Source: Neoroseomonas lacus (GTDB lineage: Bacteria; Pseudomonadota; Alphaproteobacteria; Acetobacterales; Acetobacteraceae). From it: a stretch of DNA of 64,000 nt. The translations under genes and the position numbers were made by a program. The DNA lies in the NCBI RefSeq assembly GCF_014644535.1, contig NZ_BMKW01000009.1:177015-241014 (forward strand). Reading direction: 5' to 3'. The notes beneath the pieces were generated by a model. It did not search any database, was not told the DNA's origin, and saw only the letters and a list, made by a program, of their open reading frames with translations. Below are positions 55,562-63,849 of this stretch, piece by piece. Each line of letters begins with the position of its first letter. The stretch's first letter is position 1.

Positions 55562-56806
55562 ATGACCGAAACCAGGAAGATCACGCGTCGCGCGGCGCTG
55601 GCGGGCCTTTCCACCGCCTTGGCGACCCCGGCGTTCCGCCCGTCCTTCGCGCAGGCGGCCCCCATCAAGATCGGCGTGCTGCACTCCTTGTCCGGCACCA
55701 TGGCGATCTCCGAGACGGCGCTGCGCGACACCGTGCTGATGATGGTCGAACATCAGAACAGCAAGGGTGGCCTGCTCGGCCGCCGTCTCGAAGCGGTGGT
55801 GGTCGACCCGGCCTCCAACTGGCCGCTCTTCGCCGAAAAGGCGCGCGAGCTGCTGCAGGTCCACAAGGTCGATGTCACCTTCGGCTGCTGGACCTCGGTC
55901 TCGCGCAAGTCGGTGCTGCCGGTCTTCGAGGAACTGAACGGCATGCTGTTCTACCCCGTCCAATACGAGGGCGAGGAAGAAAGCCGCAACATCTTCTACA
56001 CCGGCGCCGCGCCGAACCAGCAGGCGATCCCGGCCGTCGAATACCTGATGGGCCCTGATGGCGGCGAGGCGAAGCGCATCGCGCTGCTCGGCACCGACTA
56101 CGTCTATCCGCGCACCACCAACCGCATCCTGCGCGGCTACCTGAATTCCAAGGGCATCACCGATGCCGACATCATGGAAGAATACACGCCCTTCGGGCAC
56201 AGCGACTGGCAGGGCATCGTCGCCCGCGTGAAGCGCTTCGCCGGCGAGGGCAAGAAGACCGCGATCGTCTCCACCATCAATGGCGACGCCAACGTCCCCT
56301 TCTACCGCGAGCTCGGCAACCAGGGCATCAAGGCCGAGGACATTCCCTGCGTCGCGTTCAGCGTCGGTGAGGAAGAACTGGCCGGCATCGACGCCCGCCC
56401 GCTGGTCGGCCACCTGGCCGCCTGGAACTACTTCATGTCGGTGCAGTCACCGGCGAACACCGAGTTCAAAAACCTCTGGCAGGCCTACATCAAGAACCCG
56501 CGCCGCGTGACCAACGACCCGATGGAGGCCACCTATACCGGCTTCAACATGTGGGCGCAGGCCGTGGCCAAGGCCAACACCACGGCGGTCGATGCGGTGC
56601 GCACCGCAGTGATCGGCGAGAAGTTCGCCGCCCCCTCCGGCTACACCGAGGAGATGCTGCCGAACCACCACCTCTCGAAGCCGGTGATGATCGGCGAGAT
56701 CCAGGCGGATGGTCAGTTCAACATCGTCTACAAGACGCCGGCCGTCGTCCCGGCCGAGAACTGGTCGCAGTTCATCCCCGAAAACGCCAACCGTCGTCGC
56801 GGCTGA
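55562..56806 (+). CDS. urtA: Urea ABC transporter substrate-binding protein UrtA
   Basis: 414 residues from ATG 55562 with GTGAGAG upstream. The leader (KITRRAALAGLSTALATPAF) carries an RR pair, suggesting Tat export. Mature UrtA/FmdD motifs: GVLHSLSGTMAISETALRDT, TFGCWTSVSRKSVLPVFEE, NGMLFYPVQYEGEEESRNIF, LLGTDYVYPRTTN and SVGEEELAGI. It binds urea (or short amides) in the periplasm. First gene of urtABCDE. Confidence 0.95.
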   Translation: MTETRKITRRAALAGLSTALATPAFRPSFAQAAPIKIGVLHSLSGTMAISETALRDTVLMMVEHQNSKGGLLGRRLEAVVVDPASNWPLFAEKARELLQVHKVDVTFGCWTSVSRKSVLPVFEELNGMLFYPVQYEGEEESRNIFYTGAAPNQQAIPAVEYLMGPDGGEAKRIALLGTDYVYPRTTNRILRGYLNSKGITDADIMEEYTPFGHSDWQGIVARVKRFAGEGKKTAIVSTINGDANVPFYRELGNQGIKAEDIPCVAFSVGEEELAGIDARPLVGHLAAWNYFMSVQSPANTEFKNLWQAYIKNPRRVTNDPMEATYTGFNMWAQAVAKANTTAVDAVRTAVIGEKFAAPSGYTEEMLPNHHLSKPVMIGEIQADGQFNIVYKTPAVVPAENWSQFIPENANRRRG

Positions 56807-56813
56807 GCAGGCT

Positions 56814-56839
56814 GGGCGGGGCCGTCATACGCCCCGCCC
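56814..56839 (+). terminator. Hairpin between urtA and urtB
   Basis: GGGCGGGGC (56814-56822) and GCCCCGCCC (56831-56839) form a perfect 9-bp stem with an 8-base loop right after the urtA stop. Position fits partial termination or mRNA protection, which gives more binding protein than membrane subunits. urtB starts 9 bases later. Confidence 0.65.
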
Positions 56840-56847
56840 GCACGCGC

Positions 56848-58419
56848 ATGAAACGCACCATCCTCCTGCTGTTCCTGCTCCTCGCCGCGATGCCGGCGCG
56901 GGCGCAGGACGCCTTCCTCGCCGCGCTGCCCGGCCTCGGTGGCGGCTTCGGTGCCCAGGTCGAGGCTGTCGGCCAGCTCGGCACGCTGGGTGATCCGCGC
57001 GCCCTGCCCATCCTCACCGCCCTTTCCGAAGGCCGGCTGCTGCGCCTAGCCGATGGCACGCTGCTCATCCGCGACGGCACCCGCCTGCTCAACGCCGCGA
57101 CCGGCGCCCCGGTCGATGTCGCCGAGGCCGACACGCAACGCGTCACCATCAACAACCGCGTCCGCGGTGCCCTGCGTGGTGCCCTCGGCCAGTTGCAGAT
57201 CATCTCGCCCAATTCCGCCGAACGCCTCGCCGCCGCCGACGCCATCTTCCGCGCTCGCAGCGCCGAGAACGTTCCGCTGCTCGACGCCGCCCTGGCGCGG
57301 GAATCCGTCCCTGAGGTGCGCGACCGCATCGCCCTCGCACTCGCCGCCTCGCGCCTCGTCGCCACCAACCCCGCCGACAAGCTCGCCGGCATCACCGCCC
57401 TCGGAGAGACCGCCTCGCCCCAGGCGCGTTCCATCCTGCTCGAAGCCCGCGCCGCCAATCCCGAGGTGGCCACGCAGATCGACGCCGCCGTCGCCGCCAT
57501 CGACCAGCGCCTGGCCATCCGCCGCGCGGCGGAGACGCTGTTCCAGGGCCTCTCGCTCGGCTCTGTCCTGCTGCTCGCCGCCCTTGGCCTCGCCGTCACT
57601 TTCGGCGTCATGGGCGTGATCAACATGGCGCATGGCGAGTTCGTCATGCTCGGCGCCTACACCACCGTGATGGTGCAGGATTTCGCGCGCGACATTCCCT
57701 GGCTGCAGCCCTGGTCGCTGCCGATCGCGGTGCCCGCCGCCTTCCTCGTCACCGCCGCGATCGGCGCGGCGATGGAACGCGGCCTGATCCGCCACCTCTA
57801 CGGCCGCCCGCTGGAAACCCTGCTGCTGACCTTCGGTGTCGGCATGATGATCCAGCAGGCGGTGCGCCTCATCTTCGGCGCGCAGAACCGCGAGGTGATC
57901 AGCCCGCCCTGGATGCAGGGCACGCTGATGCTGCCCTTCGACATCCCGGTCACCGCCAACCGGCTGTGGATCCTGTGCTTCTCCTTGGTGATCTTCGGCC
58001 TGATCCTCGCCGCCATCCGCATGACGCGCTTCGGGCTTGAGATGCGCGCCGTCACGCAACGCCGCCCCATCGCCGCCGCCATGGGGATCCGCACCGGCCG
58101 CGTCGATGCGCTGACCTTCGCCTTCGGCTCCGGCATCGCCGGCATCGCCGGCGTCGCCCTCAGCCAGATCGACAATGTCTCGCCCAACCTCGGCACCGGC
58201 TACATCATCGACAGCTTCCTCGTCGTCGTCTTCGGCGGCGTCGGCAGCCTGGCGGGCACGCTGATCGCCGCCTTCGGCCTCGGCGTCATCAACAAGATGC
58301 TGGAACCCTGGGCCGGCGCGGTGCTCGCCAAGGTCTTCGTGCTGGTGGCGGTGATGGCCTTCATCCAGCGCCGTCCACGCGGGTTGTTCCCGCAAAAGGG
58401 TCGGGCGGCCGAGGCATGA
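56848..58419 (+). CDS. urtB: Urea ABC transporter permease UrtB
   Basis: 523 residues from ATG 56848. A signal-like helix (MKRTILLLFLLLAAMPARAQ) and an exported N-terminal domain of about 200 residues precede the LivH-type permease (GLSLGSVLLLAALGLAVTFG, NMAHGEFVMLGAYTTV, FGGVGSLAGTLIAAFGLG). The extra periplasmic domain is a regular feature of proteobacterial UrtB. Inner membrane channel with UrtC; 4-base overlap with urtC. Confidence 0.95.
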   Translation: MKRTILLLFLLLAAMPARAQDAFLAALPGLGGGFGAQVEAVGQLGTLGDPRALPILTALSEGRLLRLADGTLLIRDGTRLLNAATGAPVDVAEADTQRVTINNRVRGALRGALGQLQIISPNSAERLAAADAIFRARSAENVPLLDAALARESVPEVRDRIALALAASRLVATNPADKLAGITALGETASPQARSILLEARAANPEVATQIDAAVAAIDQRLAIRRAAETLFQGLSLGSVLLLAALGLAVTFGVMGVINMAHGEFVMLGAYTTVMVQDFARDIPWLQPWSLPIAVPAAFLVTAAIGAAMERGLIRHLYGRPLETLLLTFGVGMMIQQAVRLIFGAQNREVISPPWMQGTLMLPFDIPVTANRLWILCFSLVIFGLILAAIRMTRFGLEMRAVTQRRPIAAAMGIRTGRVDALTFAFGSGIAGIAGVALSQIDNVSPNLGTGYIIDSFLVVVFGGVGSLAGTLIAAFGLGVINKMLEPWAGAVLAKVFVLVAVMAFIQRRPRGLFPQKGRAAEA

Positions 58420-59510
58420 GCGCGACCACACTCGATACCCCGGCGCCGTCCCGCATCCGGCTCGGCCTGCGCGCCGTGATGGGCGTGGTGGTGGTGGTCC
58501 TCGCCACTTTCCCGCTGCTGAACATGCTGCCGCAGGACAGCGTCTTCCATGTGTCGGACTTCCTCGTCTCGGTCTCCGGCAAATGGATCTGCTACGCCAT
58601 CCTCGCTTTGTCGCTCGACCTCGCCTGGGGCTATGCGGGCATCCTCTCGCTCGGCCATGGTGCCTTCTTCGCGCTGGGCGGTTACGCGATGGGCATGCAC
58701 CTGATGCGTCTGATCGGCCCGCGCGGCGTCTATGGCCACCCCGTGCTGCCGGATTTCATGGTGTTCCTCGGCTATCAGCAACTGCCCTGGTACTGGCTTG
58801 GCTTCGACCACTTCGCCTTCGCCATGCTGATGGTGCTGCTGGTGCCCGGCATGCTCGCCCTGGTACTGGGCTGGCTGTGCTTCCGCAGCCGCATCACCGG
58901 CGTCTATCTCTCGATCATCACCCAGGCGATGACCTATGCGCTGATGCTCGCCTTCTTCCGCAACGACATGGGTTTCGGCGGCAATAACGGTTTCACTGAC
59001 TTCAAGGAACTGCTCGGCATGCCGCTCAACACTGGCGCGGCGCGGGCCTCGCTGTTCTACGCCTCGCTGGTCTCGCTGGTCGGCTGCTACCTGTTCTGCC
59101 TGTGGATGACCGGCACGAAGTACGGCCGCGTGCTGACCGCGATCCGCGACGCCGAGAACCGCGTGCGCTTCCTCGGCTACGACACCACCAGCCACAAGCT
59201 CTTCGCCTTCGTCGCCTCCGCGATGATGGCCGGCCTCGCCGGCGCGCTCTACGTCCCCCAGGTCGGCATCATCAACCCTGGCGAATTCAGCCCCGGCAAT
59301 TCCATCGAGGCTGTTATCTGGGTCGCCGTCGGTGGCCGCGGCACGCTGGTCGGCGCGGTGATCGGCGCCTTCTCCGTCAATGGCCTGAAGACCTGGCTGA
59401 CCAGCGCCGCGCCGGACCTTTGGCTCTTTGTCCTCGGCGGTCTGTTCGTGGCGGTGACGCTGTTCCTGCCCAAGGGCCTCGTCGGCCTGCTGAAGGGCCG
59501 CGCGAAATGA
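58416..59510 (+). CDS. urtC: Urea ABC transporter permease UrtC
   Basis: 364 residues. LivM-type permease: ALSLDLAWGYAGILSLGHGA, GGYAMGMHLMRLIG and VGGRGTLVGAVIGAFSVNG. Longer central loop than LivM, as in other UrtC proteins. Start and stop both overlap neighbouring genes. Confidence 0.95.
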   Translation: MSATTLDTPAPSRIRLGLRAVMGVVVVVLATFPLLNMLPQDSVFHVSDFLVSVSGKWICYAILALSLDLAWGYAGILSLGHGAFFALGGYAMGMHLMRLIGPRGVYGHPVLPDFMVFLGYQQLPWYWLGFDHFAFAMLMVLLVPGMLALVLGWLCFRSRITGVYLSIITQAMTYALMLAFFRNDMGFGGNNGFTDFKELLGMPLNTGAARASLFYASLVSLVGCYLFCLWMTGTKYGRVLTAIRDAENRVRFLGYDTTSHKLFAFVASAMMAGLAGALYVPQVGIINPGEFSPGNSIEAVIWVAVGGRGTLVGAVIGAFSVNGLKTWLTSAAPDLWLFVLGGLFVAVTLFLPKGLVGLLKGRAK

Positions 59511-60244
59511 AGGGGCGCAGGCTCTATCTCGACGGTGTCTCGGTGGTCTTCGACGGCTTCCGCGCGCTGAACAATCTTGCCTTGGTCGTCGAACCCGGCG
59601 AGATGCGCGCCGTCATCGGCCCCAACGGCGCCGGCAAGACGACGATGATGGACGTGATCACCGGCAAGACGCGCCCGACCTCGGGCATCGTCACCTTCGG
59701 CGAGCTCGACCTGACGCGCATGGATGAAGCCTCGATCGCCAATCTCGGCATCGGCCGCAAATTCCAGAAGCCCACCGTCTTCGACGCGCTGACGGTGTTC
59801 GAGAATCTCGAACTCGCGCTCAAGGCGCCGCGCGGTCCGGTCGCCTGCCTGCGCTGGCACCTCGCCGGAGCCGGCCGCACGCGCATCGAGGAAGTCACCA
59901 CCGAGATCGGCCTGACCGACCGCGCGCATGACCTGGCCGGCATCCTCTCTCACGGCCAGAAGCAGTGGCTCGAGATCGGCATGATGCTGATGCAGGACCC
60001 CGACCTGATGCTGGTCGACGAACCCGTCGCCGGCATGACCGATGCCGAGACCGAACACACCGCCAAGCTGCTCGCGCGCATCGCCGGCCGGCACTCCGTC
60101 GTCGTCGTCGAGCACGACCTCGACTTCGTCCGTGCGCTGGGCTGCAAGGTCACCGTGCTGCACGAAGGCACGCTGCTGTCGGAAGGCTCGATCGACCACG
60201 TGCAGAACGACCCGCGCGTGGTCGAAGTCTATCTGGGACGTTGA
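59507..60244 (+). CDS. urtD: Urea ABC transporter ATPase UrtD
   Basis: 245 residues from ATG 59507. Walker A GPNGAGKTT, the UrtD-typical signature LSHGQKQWLEIGMML in place of LSGGQ, Walker B LMLVDEPVAGMTDAET and switch His VVEHDLDFV. Pairs with UrtE. Confidence 0.95.
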   Translation: MKGRRLYLDGVSVVFDGFRALNNLALVVEPGEMRAVIGPNGAGKTTMMDVITGKTRPTSGIVTFGELDLTRMDEASIANLGIGRKFQKPTVFDALTVFENLELALKAPRGPVACLRWHLAGAGRTRIEEVTTEIGLTDRAHDLAGILSHGQKQWLEIGMMLMQDPDLMLVDEPVAGMTDAETEHTAKLLARIAGRHSVVVVEHDLDFVRALGCKVTVLHEGTLLSEGSIDHVQNDPRVVEVYLGR

Positions 60245-60495
60245 CCATGATCCGCTCGCTGCCGCTCGCGCATCCTGGTCAGCATTTTTCCTGCCGCAAG
60301 CGCCGGCGCGCCCATGCGGGCGCTTGGCTTGCGCGCCACGCACTGGCGGTCCGGCCACAACGGGCGGTCTGGGCGCGGTCGCGCCGTGCGCTCCCGGTCC
60401 GATGCCAGGCATCGGGCCGATTGCCCGGCATCGCGCGTCGCCCTTCCGATCATCCAGGCGGCCACCAGCAGACCACGCGGCTCGGAGGCTGACAG
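60245..60495. other. Hairpin-rich gap between urtD and urtE
   Basis: 251 bases without a convincing gene inside an operon whose other permease and ATPase genes overlap. CAAGCGCC (60297-60304) pairs with GGCGCTTG (60319-60326), and GCGCCC-ATGC-GGGCGC is nested in it. CCGATGCC-A-GGCATCGG (60399-60415) is a perfect 8-1-8 palindrome. A frame starting at ATG 60247 encodes a basic Arg-rich peptide that looks like chance. The structures may attenuate or process the mRNA before urtE. Confidence 0.5.
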
Positions 60496-61188
60496 ATGCT
60501 CGAAGTCGCCAACATTGACCTCTCCTACGGCGCCAGCCGCTGCCTGCGCGGCGTCTCCATGGTCGCCGAACCTGGCAAGGTCACCGCCGTGCTCGGCCGC
60601 AACGGTGTCGGCAAATCGTCCCTGCTGCGCGCCATCATGGGCCTGGAACGCATCCAGGCCGGCAGCATCACCTGGGAAGGAAAGGACATCTCCCGCCTCG
60701 GGCCGGCCGAGCGCGCGCGCGCGGGCATCGGCTACGTGCCGCAGGGGCGCGAGATCTTCCCCTTCCTGACCGTGCAGGAAAACATGGAGACCGCGCTCGC
60801 CGCCGCCCCGCGCGGTTCCGGCGTGCCGAGCGACATCTTCGACCTCTTCCCGATTCTGCGGCAGTTCCTGCGCCGCCGCGGCGGTGATCTCTCAGGCGGC
60901 CAACAACAGCAGCTCGCCCTCGCCCGCGCGCTCTGCGCCAGGCCGCGCCTGCTGATCCTCGACGAACCGACCGAGGGCATCCAGCCATCGGTCATCAAGG
61001 ACATCGCCCGCGTCATCCGGCATCTGTCGCGCGACCGCGGCATGGCGATCGTCCTGGTCGAACAATATTACGACTTCGCCCGCGAACTCGCCGACCTGAT
61101 CACCGTCATGGTGCGCGGGGAAGTGGTCCTGCAAGGGCCAGCGGGTGATCTGTCGGAAGAAGCGGTACGGCCGCTGCTGACGGTGTAG
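60496..61188 (+). CDS. urtE: Urea ABC transporter ATPase UrtE
   Basis: 230 residues from ATG 60496. Walker A GRNGVGKSS, GYVPQGREIFPFLTVQENM, signature LSGGQQQQLALARAL and Walker B LLILDEPTEGIQPSV, all as in LivF/UrtE. Last gene of the urea transporter. No urease genes are in the window. Confidence 0.95.
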   Translation: MLEVANIDLSYGASRCLRGVSMVAEPGKVTAVLGRNGVGKSSLLRAIMGLERIQAGSITWEGKDISRLGPAERARAGIGYVPQGREIFPFLTVQENMETALAAAPRGSGVPSDIFDLFPILRQFLRRRGGDLSGGQQQQLALARALCARPRLLILDEPTEGIQPSVIKDIARVIRHLSRDRGMAIVLVEQYYDFARELADLITVMVRGEVVLQGPAGDLSEEAVRPLLTV

Positions 61189-61196
61189 GGAAGCAA

Positions 61197-61221
61197 CCGG
61201 AGAGGGCTCTGTCCCCTCCGG
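61197..61221 (+). terminator. Hairpin after urtE
   Basis: CCGGAG-A-GGG (61197-61206) pairs with CCC-CTCCGG (61213-61221) with one bulged base and a 6-base loop, 9 bases after the urtE stop. The sequence around it (to about 61275) resembles an inverted, diverged relative of the intergenic repeat. Confidence 0.6.
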
Positions 61222-61347
61222 ACGACCCCCACCAAAGGCCTAAGGGCCTCTGGACACCAGTTTTTGGGCTGGCCACCCGGGTGGCTCGGGCATGCCCCAT
61301 GCAAAAGGGCAGATGGCGAACCGCGCCGGCAATATCCGCTCAACTCC

Positions 61348-61412
61348 GAGGAATCCAAGGGCCTTAAGCCCTTGGCGGGGTGAGGTTTGGAGAGGGGCGG
61401 CGCCTCTCTCCA
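61348..61412. repeat. Intergenic repeat, copy 2
   Basis: AAGGGCCTTAAGCCCTTGGC then GGGGTGAGGTTTGGAGAGGG and a closing GCGCCTCTCTCC. It matches the copy at 35803-35851 almost base for base over about 45 bases. Both copies lie directly downstream of minus-strand genes (their stop codons are at 61420 and 35859), in the same orientation relative to them, so a terminator role is likely. Confidence 0.65.
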
Positions 61413-61419
61413 ACACCCC

Positions 61420-62598
61420 CTACGTCCGCTCCAACACCCCGTGCCGCGCCAGCTTCCGGCAAAAGGCCAACGCCTCCCCCCCCAGCTCCGCCGCCGTCGC
61501 GCCATCCTCCAGCGCCATCAGCCAGTCGAGTTCCTGCGCGTTCAGCTTCTCGACCCCGCCATACCAGCGCAGCGCCGCCCCGCCCTCGTCGAAGGGCACC
61601 AGCGTGTGGTGCATGGTCTCCGACAGCCGCAGCCGGTCTTCCGGCCCCGGCGGCGGCGTATGCAACGACCGGCCCGGCAGCGACATGCGGTCCCGCCCTA
61701 GCCGGTCCAGCGCCGCCATGGTCAGACGGTCCGCGACATCCGGCCGCGCCAGGCTCGCGACCGCCGCAGCGAGCCGGTCCTTCACCATCGCGGCACCCTC
61801 CGGCTCGGCCAGCCGCCAGGTCGGCATGGCGGCGCGCAGCGCGGGCTCCTCGGCTTCGAGCTCGGACAGCAGGTTGCGCAGCATCTCCCCCAGCCCGGGT
61901 TCCATCAGCCCGATGGTGATGTGCAGGGAAGGCTCCTCGCCCTGCTGCACCATCGCCTCATGCATCACGCCACGCGGCAGATACAGCGCGTCGCCCGGCG
62001 ACATCAGCAACGCATGCGGCTCGCCCTCGGGCGAGGCATTGTTGGCCCAGGGCGTGTGGCGCGTGGGCGCGGCGAAGGGGATGTGGTCCCACACCCGCCA
62101 GGCCTTGCGGCCGGAGACCTGCATCACCAGCACGTCATGCGTGTCGAAATGCACGCGAAAGCCCTGCGCGCCGGGCGGCGTCAGGTAGATATTGGCCTGC
62201 ACCCCATGCAGGAAGGCCTTCTCCAGCCCACGGCAGAAACGCGCCAGCGGCGGATGAATCTCGTGGAACTGCGAAACGACGAGGCTCGCCCCCTCATCAT
62301 GCCGGGCGAACAGCGCCGGCAGGTCCACCCGGTCGCCGCCCTCCTCGATGTAGTCCTCGACCGGCAGCCCGGCGCTGCCCTTGCGCGCGCCATCGGCCAT
62401 CGAGATGCGCGGCGTGCGGGCCGCATCGGTGCGCAGGAAGGCGTCGAGGTCGGCGACCGACAGCAGCCCGGTGAAACGGTCCGGGTCATTGCCCGGCATC
62501 AGCCGCCAGGCGGTGCCTTCGCGCATCGCCATGCCATCCTCCAGGGACAGCGTCCCGAAGGCCAGGGTCCAGGCTTCCTCGGCTACTGTAACGCTCAT
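61420..62598 (-). CDS. JmjC/cupin 2-oxoglutarate-dependent oxygenase, ROX-like
   Basis: 392 residues. The double-stranded beta-helix carries the iron ligands H150 and D152 (VHFDTHDVLVMQVSG) and H213 (LYLPRGVMHEAM), aligning with the HxD...H of ribosomal oxygenases such as YcfD/RoxA. RKAWRVW follows as in that family, and the C-terminal third resembles its dimerisation and winged-helix parts. These enzymes hydroxylate protein side chains (Arg, His, Asn or Asp) using O2 and 2-oxoglutarate. Its start codon overlaps the stop of the repeat-protein gene upstream by 4 bases, suggesting that this protein is its substrate. Confidence 0.85.
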   Translation of the reverse strand: MSVTVAEEAWTLAFGTLSLEDGMAMREGTAWRLMPGNDPDRFTGLLSVADLDAFLRTDAARTPRISMADGARKGSAGLPVEDYIEEGGDRVDLPALFARHDEGASLVVSQFHEIHPPLARFCRGLEKAFLHGVQANIYLTPPGAQGFRVHFDTHDVLVMQVSGRKAWRVWDHIPFAAPTRHTPWANNASPEGEPHALLMSPGDALYLPRGVMHEAMVQQGEEPSLHITIGLMEPGLGEMLRNLLSELEAEEPALRAAMPTWRLAEPEGAAMVKDRLAAAVASLARPDVADRLTMAALDRLGRDRMSLPGRSLHTPPPGPEDRLRLSETMHHTLVPFDEGGAALRWYGGVEKLNAQELDWLMALEDGATAAELGGEALAFCRKLARHGVLERT

Positions 62599-63029
62599 CG
62601 TGATCCTCGTCCGCGTCCGGCGGCATCGCGCGGATCGCTGTCTGAAAAGCCGGTGCGGGGACGGCCACGGCCGGCGCCATCCCGCGGGTCGCTGTCGGAA
62701 TACCCGGTACGCGGCCGCCCACGGCCGGCGGCATCACGGGGGTCACTATCCGACTGTCCGGTGCGCGGCCGCCCACGGCCGGCGGCGTCGCGGGGGTCGC
62801 TGTCTGAAAAGCCGGTGCGGGGCCGGCCGCGGCCCGCGCTGTCCCGGGGGTCACTGTCGGATTGGCCGGTATAGGGGCGCCCGCGCCCGGCCGGGTCGCG
62901 CGGATCGCTGTCGGAGGTGCCGCTGCGCTGCTGCGCCGCCGCCCCCATGGGCGCAAGGCCGGCCGTCGTGCCGAGGACAAGCAGCCGCCGCGACAATCGA
63001 CCGCGGCGTCCGGGTTCCTCCTCGGCCAC
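62595..63029 (-). CDS. Exported repeat protein, six S-D-S-D-P-R-D units
   Basis: 144 residues from ATG 63029. N-terminus with twin-arginine-like RLSRRLLVLG, a hydrophobic stretch and cleavage site near AAAQQ. The whole mature protein is an 18-residue repeat, consensus TGxSDSDPRDxAGRGRPR; SDSDPRD occurs six times (residues 39, 57, 75, 93, 111, 129). It is rich in Arg and Asp and probably disordered, or ordered by metal binding through the D-x-D-P-x-D loops. No known family. Translationally coupled to the JmjC oxygenase gene; its own upstream neighbour is a paralogue 8 bases away. Confidence 0.8.
   Translation of the reverse strand: MAEEEPGRRGRLSRRLLVLGTTAGLAPMGAAAQQRSGTSDSDPRDPAGRGRPYTGQSDSDPRDSAGRGRPRTGFSDSDPRDAAGRGRPRTGQSDSDPRDAAGRGRPRTGYSDSDPRDGAGRGRPRTGFSDSDPRDAAGRGRGSR
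62598..62927 (-). repeat. 54-bp coding tandem repeat
   Basis: Six in-frame copies of a 54-base unit encode TGxSDSDPRDxAGRGRPR. Copies are nearly identical at DNA level (the ends differ most), pointing to recent expansion by recombination. The number of units could vary between strains. Confidence 0.85.
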
Positions 63030-63037
63030 GTCGCCGC

Positions 63038-63631
63038 TCAGCGCCAGCCGCGGCCGCGGCCCGGGGCGTCGCTTGGGTCGTTGTCGCTGACGCTGCGCCC
63101 ACGGGACCCGCCACGCCCATTGCCGGGGCCGTCACTCGGGTCGGCGTCGGTGATGCCGGTGCCACGACGCTGCCGCCACCCAGTGCCATAGCCGGACGGG
63201 TCGCCCGGATCGCCGTCATTGATTCCGGTATAGGCACGCCCGCGCGGCGCGGCGCGATAACCACGGCCATTGCCCGGGCCGTCATTGGGGTCGGAATCGG
63301 TGATTCCGGTGCGCGGCGCGGCGCGATAGCCGCGGCCTTGGCCGGGCCCATCACTCGGGTCGTTGTCGGTGATGCCGGTGCGCGGCGCCCCACGATACCC
63401 GCGGCCATAGCCCGGCCCGTCATTCGGGTCGGAATCGGTAATGCCGGTGCGGTACTGCACGGGCGTCACGTCCAGCGCCTCGGCGGCGGGCGCTGCGGCT
63501 GCGACGGCGCCACCGGTCGCGGCGATCCGCAGGATTAGCAACCGCCGGCCAAGCGCCTTGCGCCCCGGATCTGCCGCCACCCCGGCTTCGTCGGTCGGCC
63601 GCACGCCTTGTTGCTTGTCCTTCTCGCTCAT
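63038..63631 (-). CDS. Exported repeat protein, six D-x-D-P-x-D units of longer period
   Basis: 197 residues from ATG 63631, with AGAGGAC upstream; an ATG 21 bases earlier is less likely. The leader has an RR pair (ALGRRLLILRIAATGGAVAA) and cleavage near PAAEALD. The mature part repeats TGITDSDPNDGPGNGRGYRA, about 23 residues per unit, with D-x-D-P-x-D at residues 66, 89, 112, 139, 162 and 183. It is clearly a paralogue of the next gene but Tyr/Asn/Gly-rich rather than Arg-rich. No known family. It lies 8 bases before the next repeat gene, so one operon. Confidence 0.8.
   Translation of the reverse strand: MSEKDKQQGVRPTDEAGVAADPGRKALGRRLLILRIAATGGAVAAAAPAAEALDVTPVQYRTGITDSDPNDGPGYGRGYRGAPRTGITDNDPSDGPGQGRGYRAAPRTGITDSDPNDGPGNGRGYRAAPRGRAYTGINDGDPGDPSGYGTGWRQRRGTGITDADPSDGPGNGRGGSRGRSVSDNDPSDAPGRGRGWR
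63041..63451 (-). repeat. About 69-bp coding tandem repeat, irregular
   Basis: Three well-preserved 69-base units (residues about 61-130) are followed by three diverged ones of 21-27 residues. Copies are less alike than those in the 54-bp array, suggesting an older expansion. Confidence 0.75.
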
Positions 63632-63849
63632 GATCGTCCTCTTCCTCACCAAATATCATCATCGGGCCACGGTGCCATTCTGGGCAAGCAACGTGACCGA
63701 AGGGTGAGTGTCCTGGCGCACGTCCGGCCACGCCCCCTGGTATCCCGTCGCCGCCGACATGCGGGCCCGGAACGCGCAAGCGCCCCGCGGGTCCGACCGG
63801 CATCGGCCATCCCGGCGCCGCGCCGGAAGGCGCGTTTCCAAACGGGCGC

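Noticed and set aside
61189..61419. A tRNA or small gene between urtE and the JmjC gene
   Set aside because: Only the terminator hairpin and the intergenic repeat are visible; no cloverleaf or coding frame was found.
62598..63451. CRISPR-like regular repeats
   Set aside because: The units are contiguous 54-69 bp coding repeats without unique spacers, and no cas genes are nearby.
62381..63538. A plus-strand frame with repeats across the JmjC and repeat-protein genes
   Set aside because: It is the reverse reading of the minus-strand repeats. The minus strand has leaders, start/stop overlaps and a stop-codon pattern that fit real genes.
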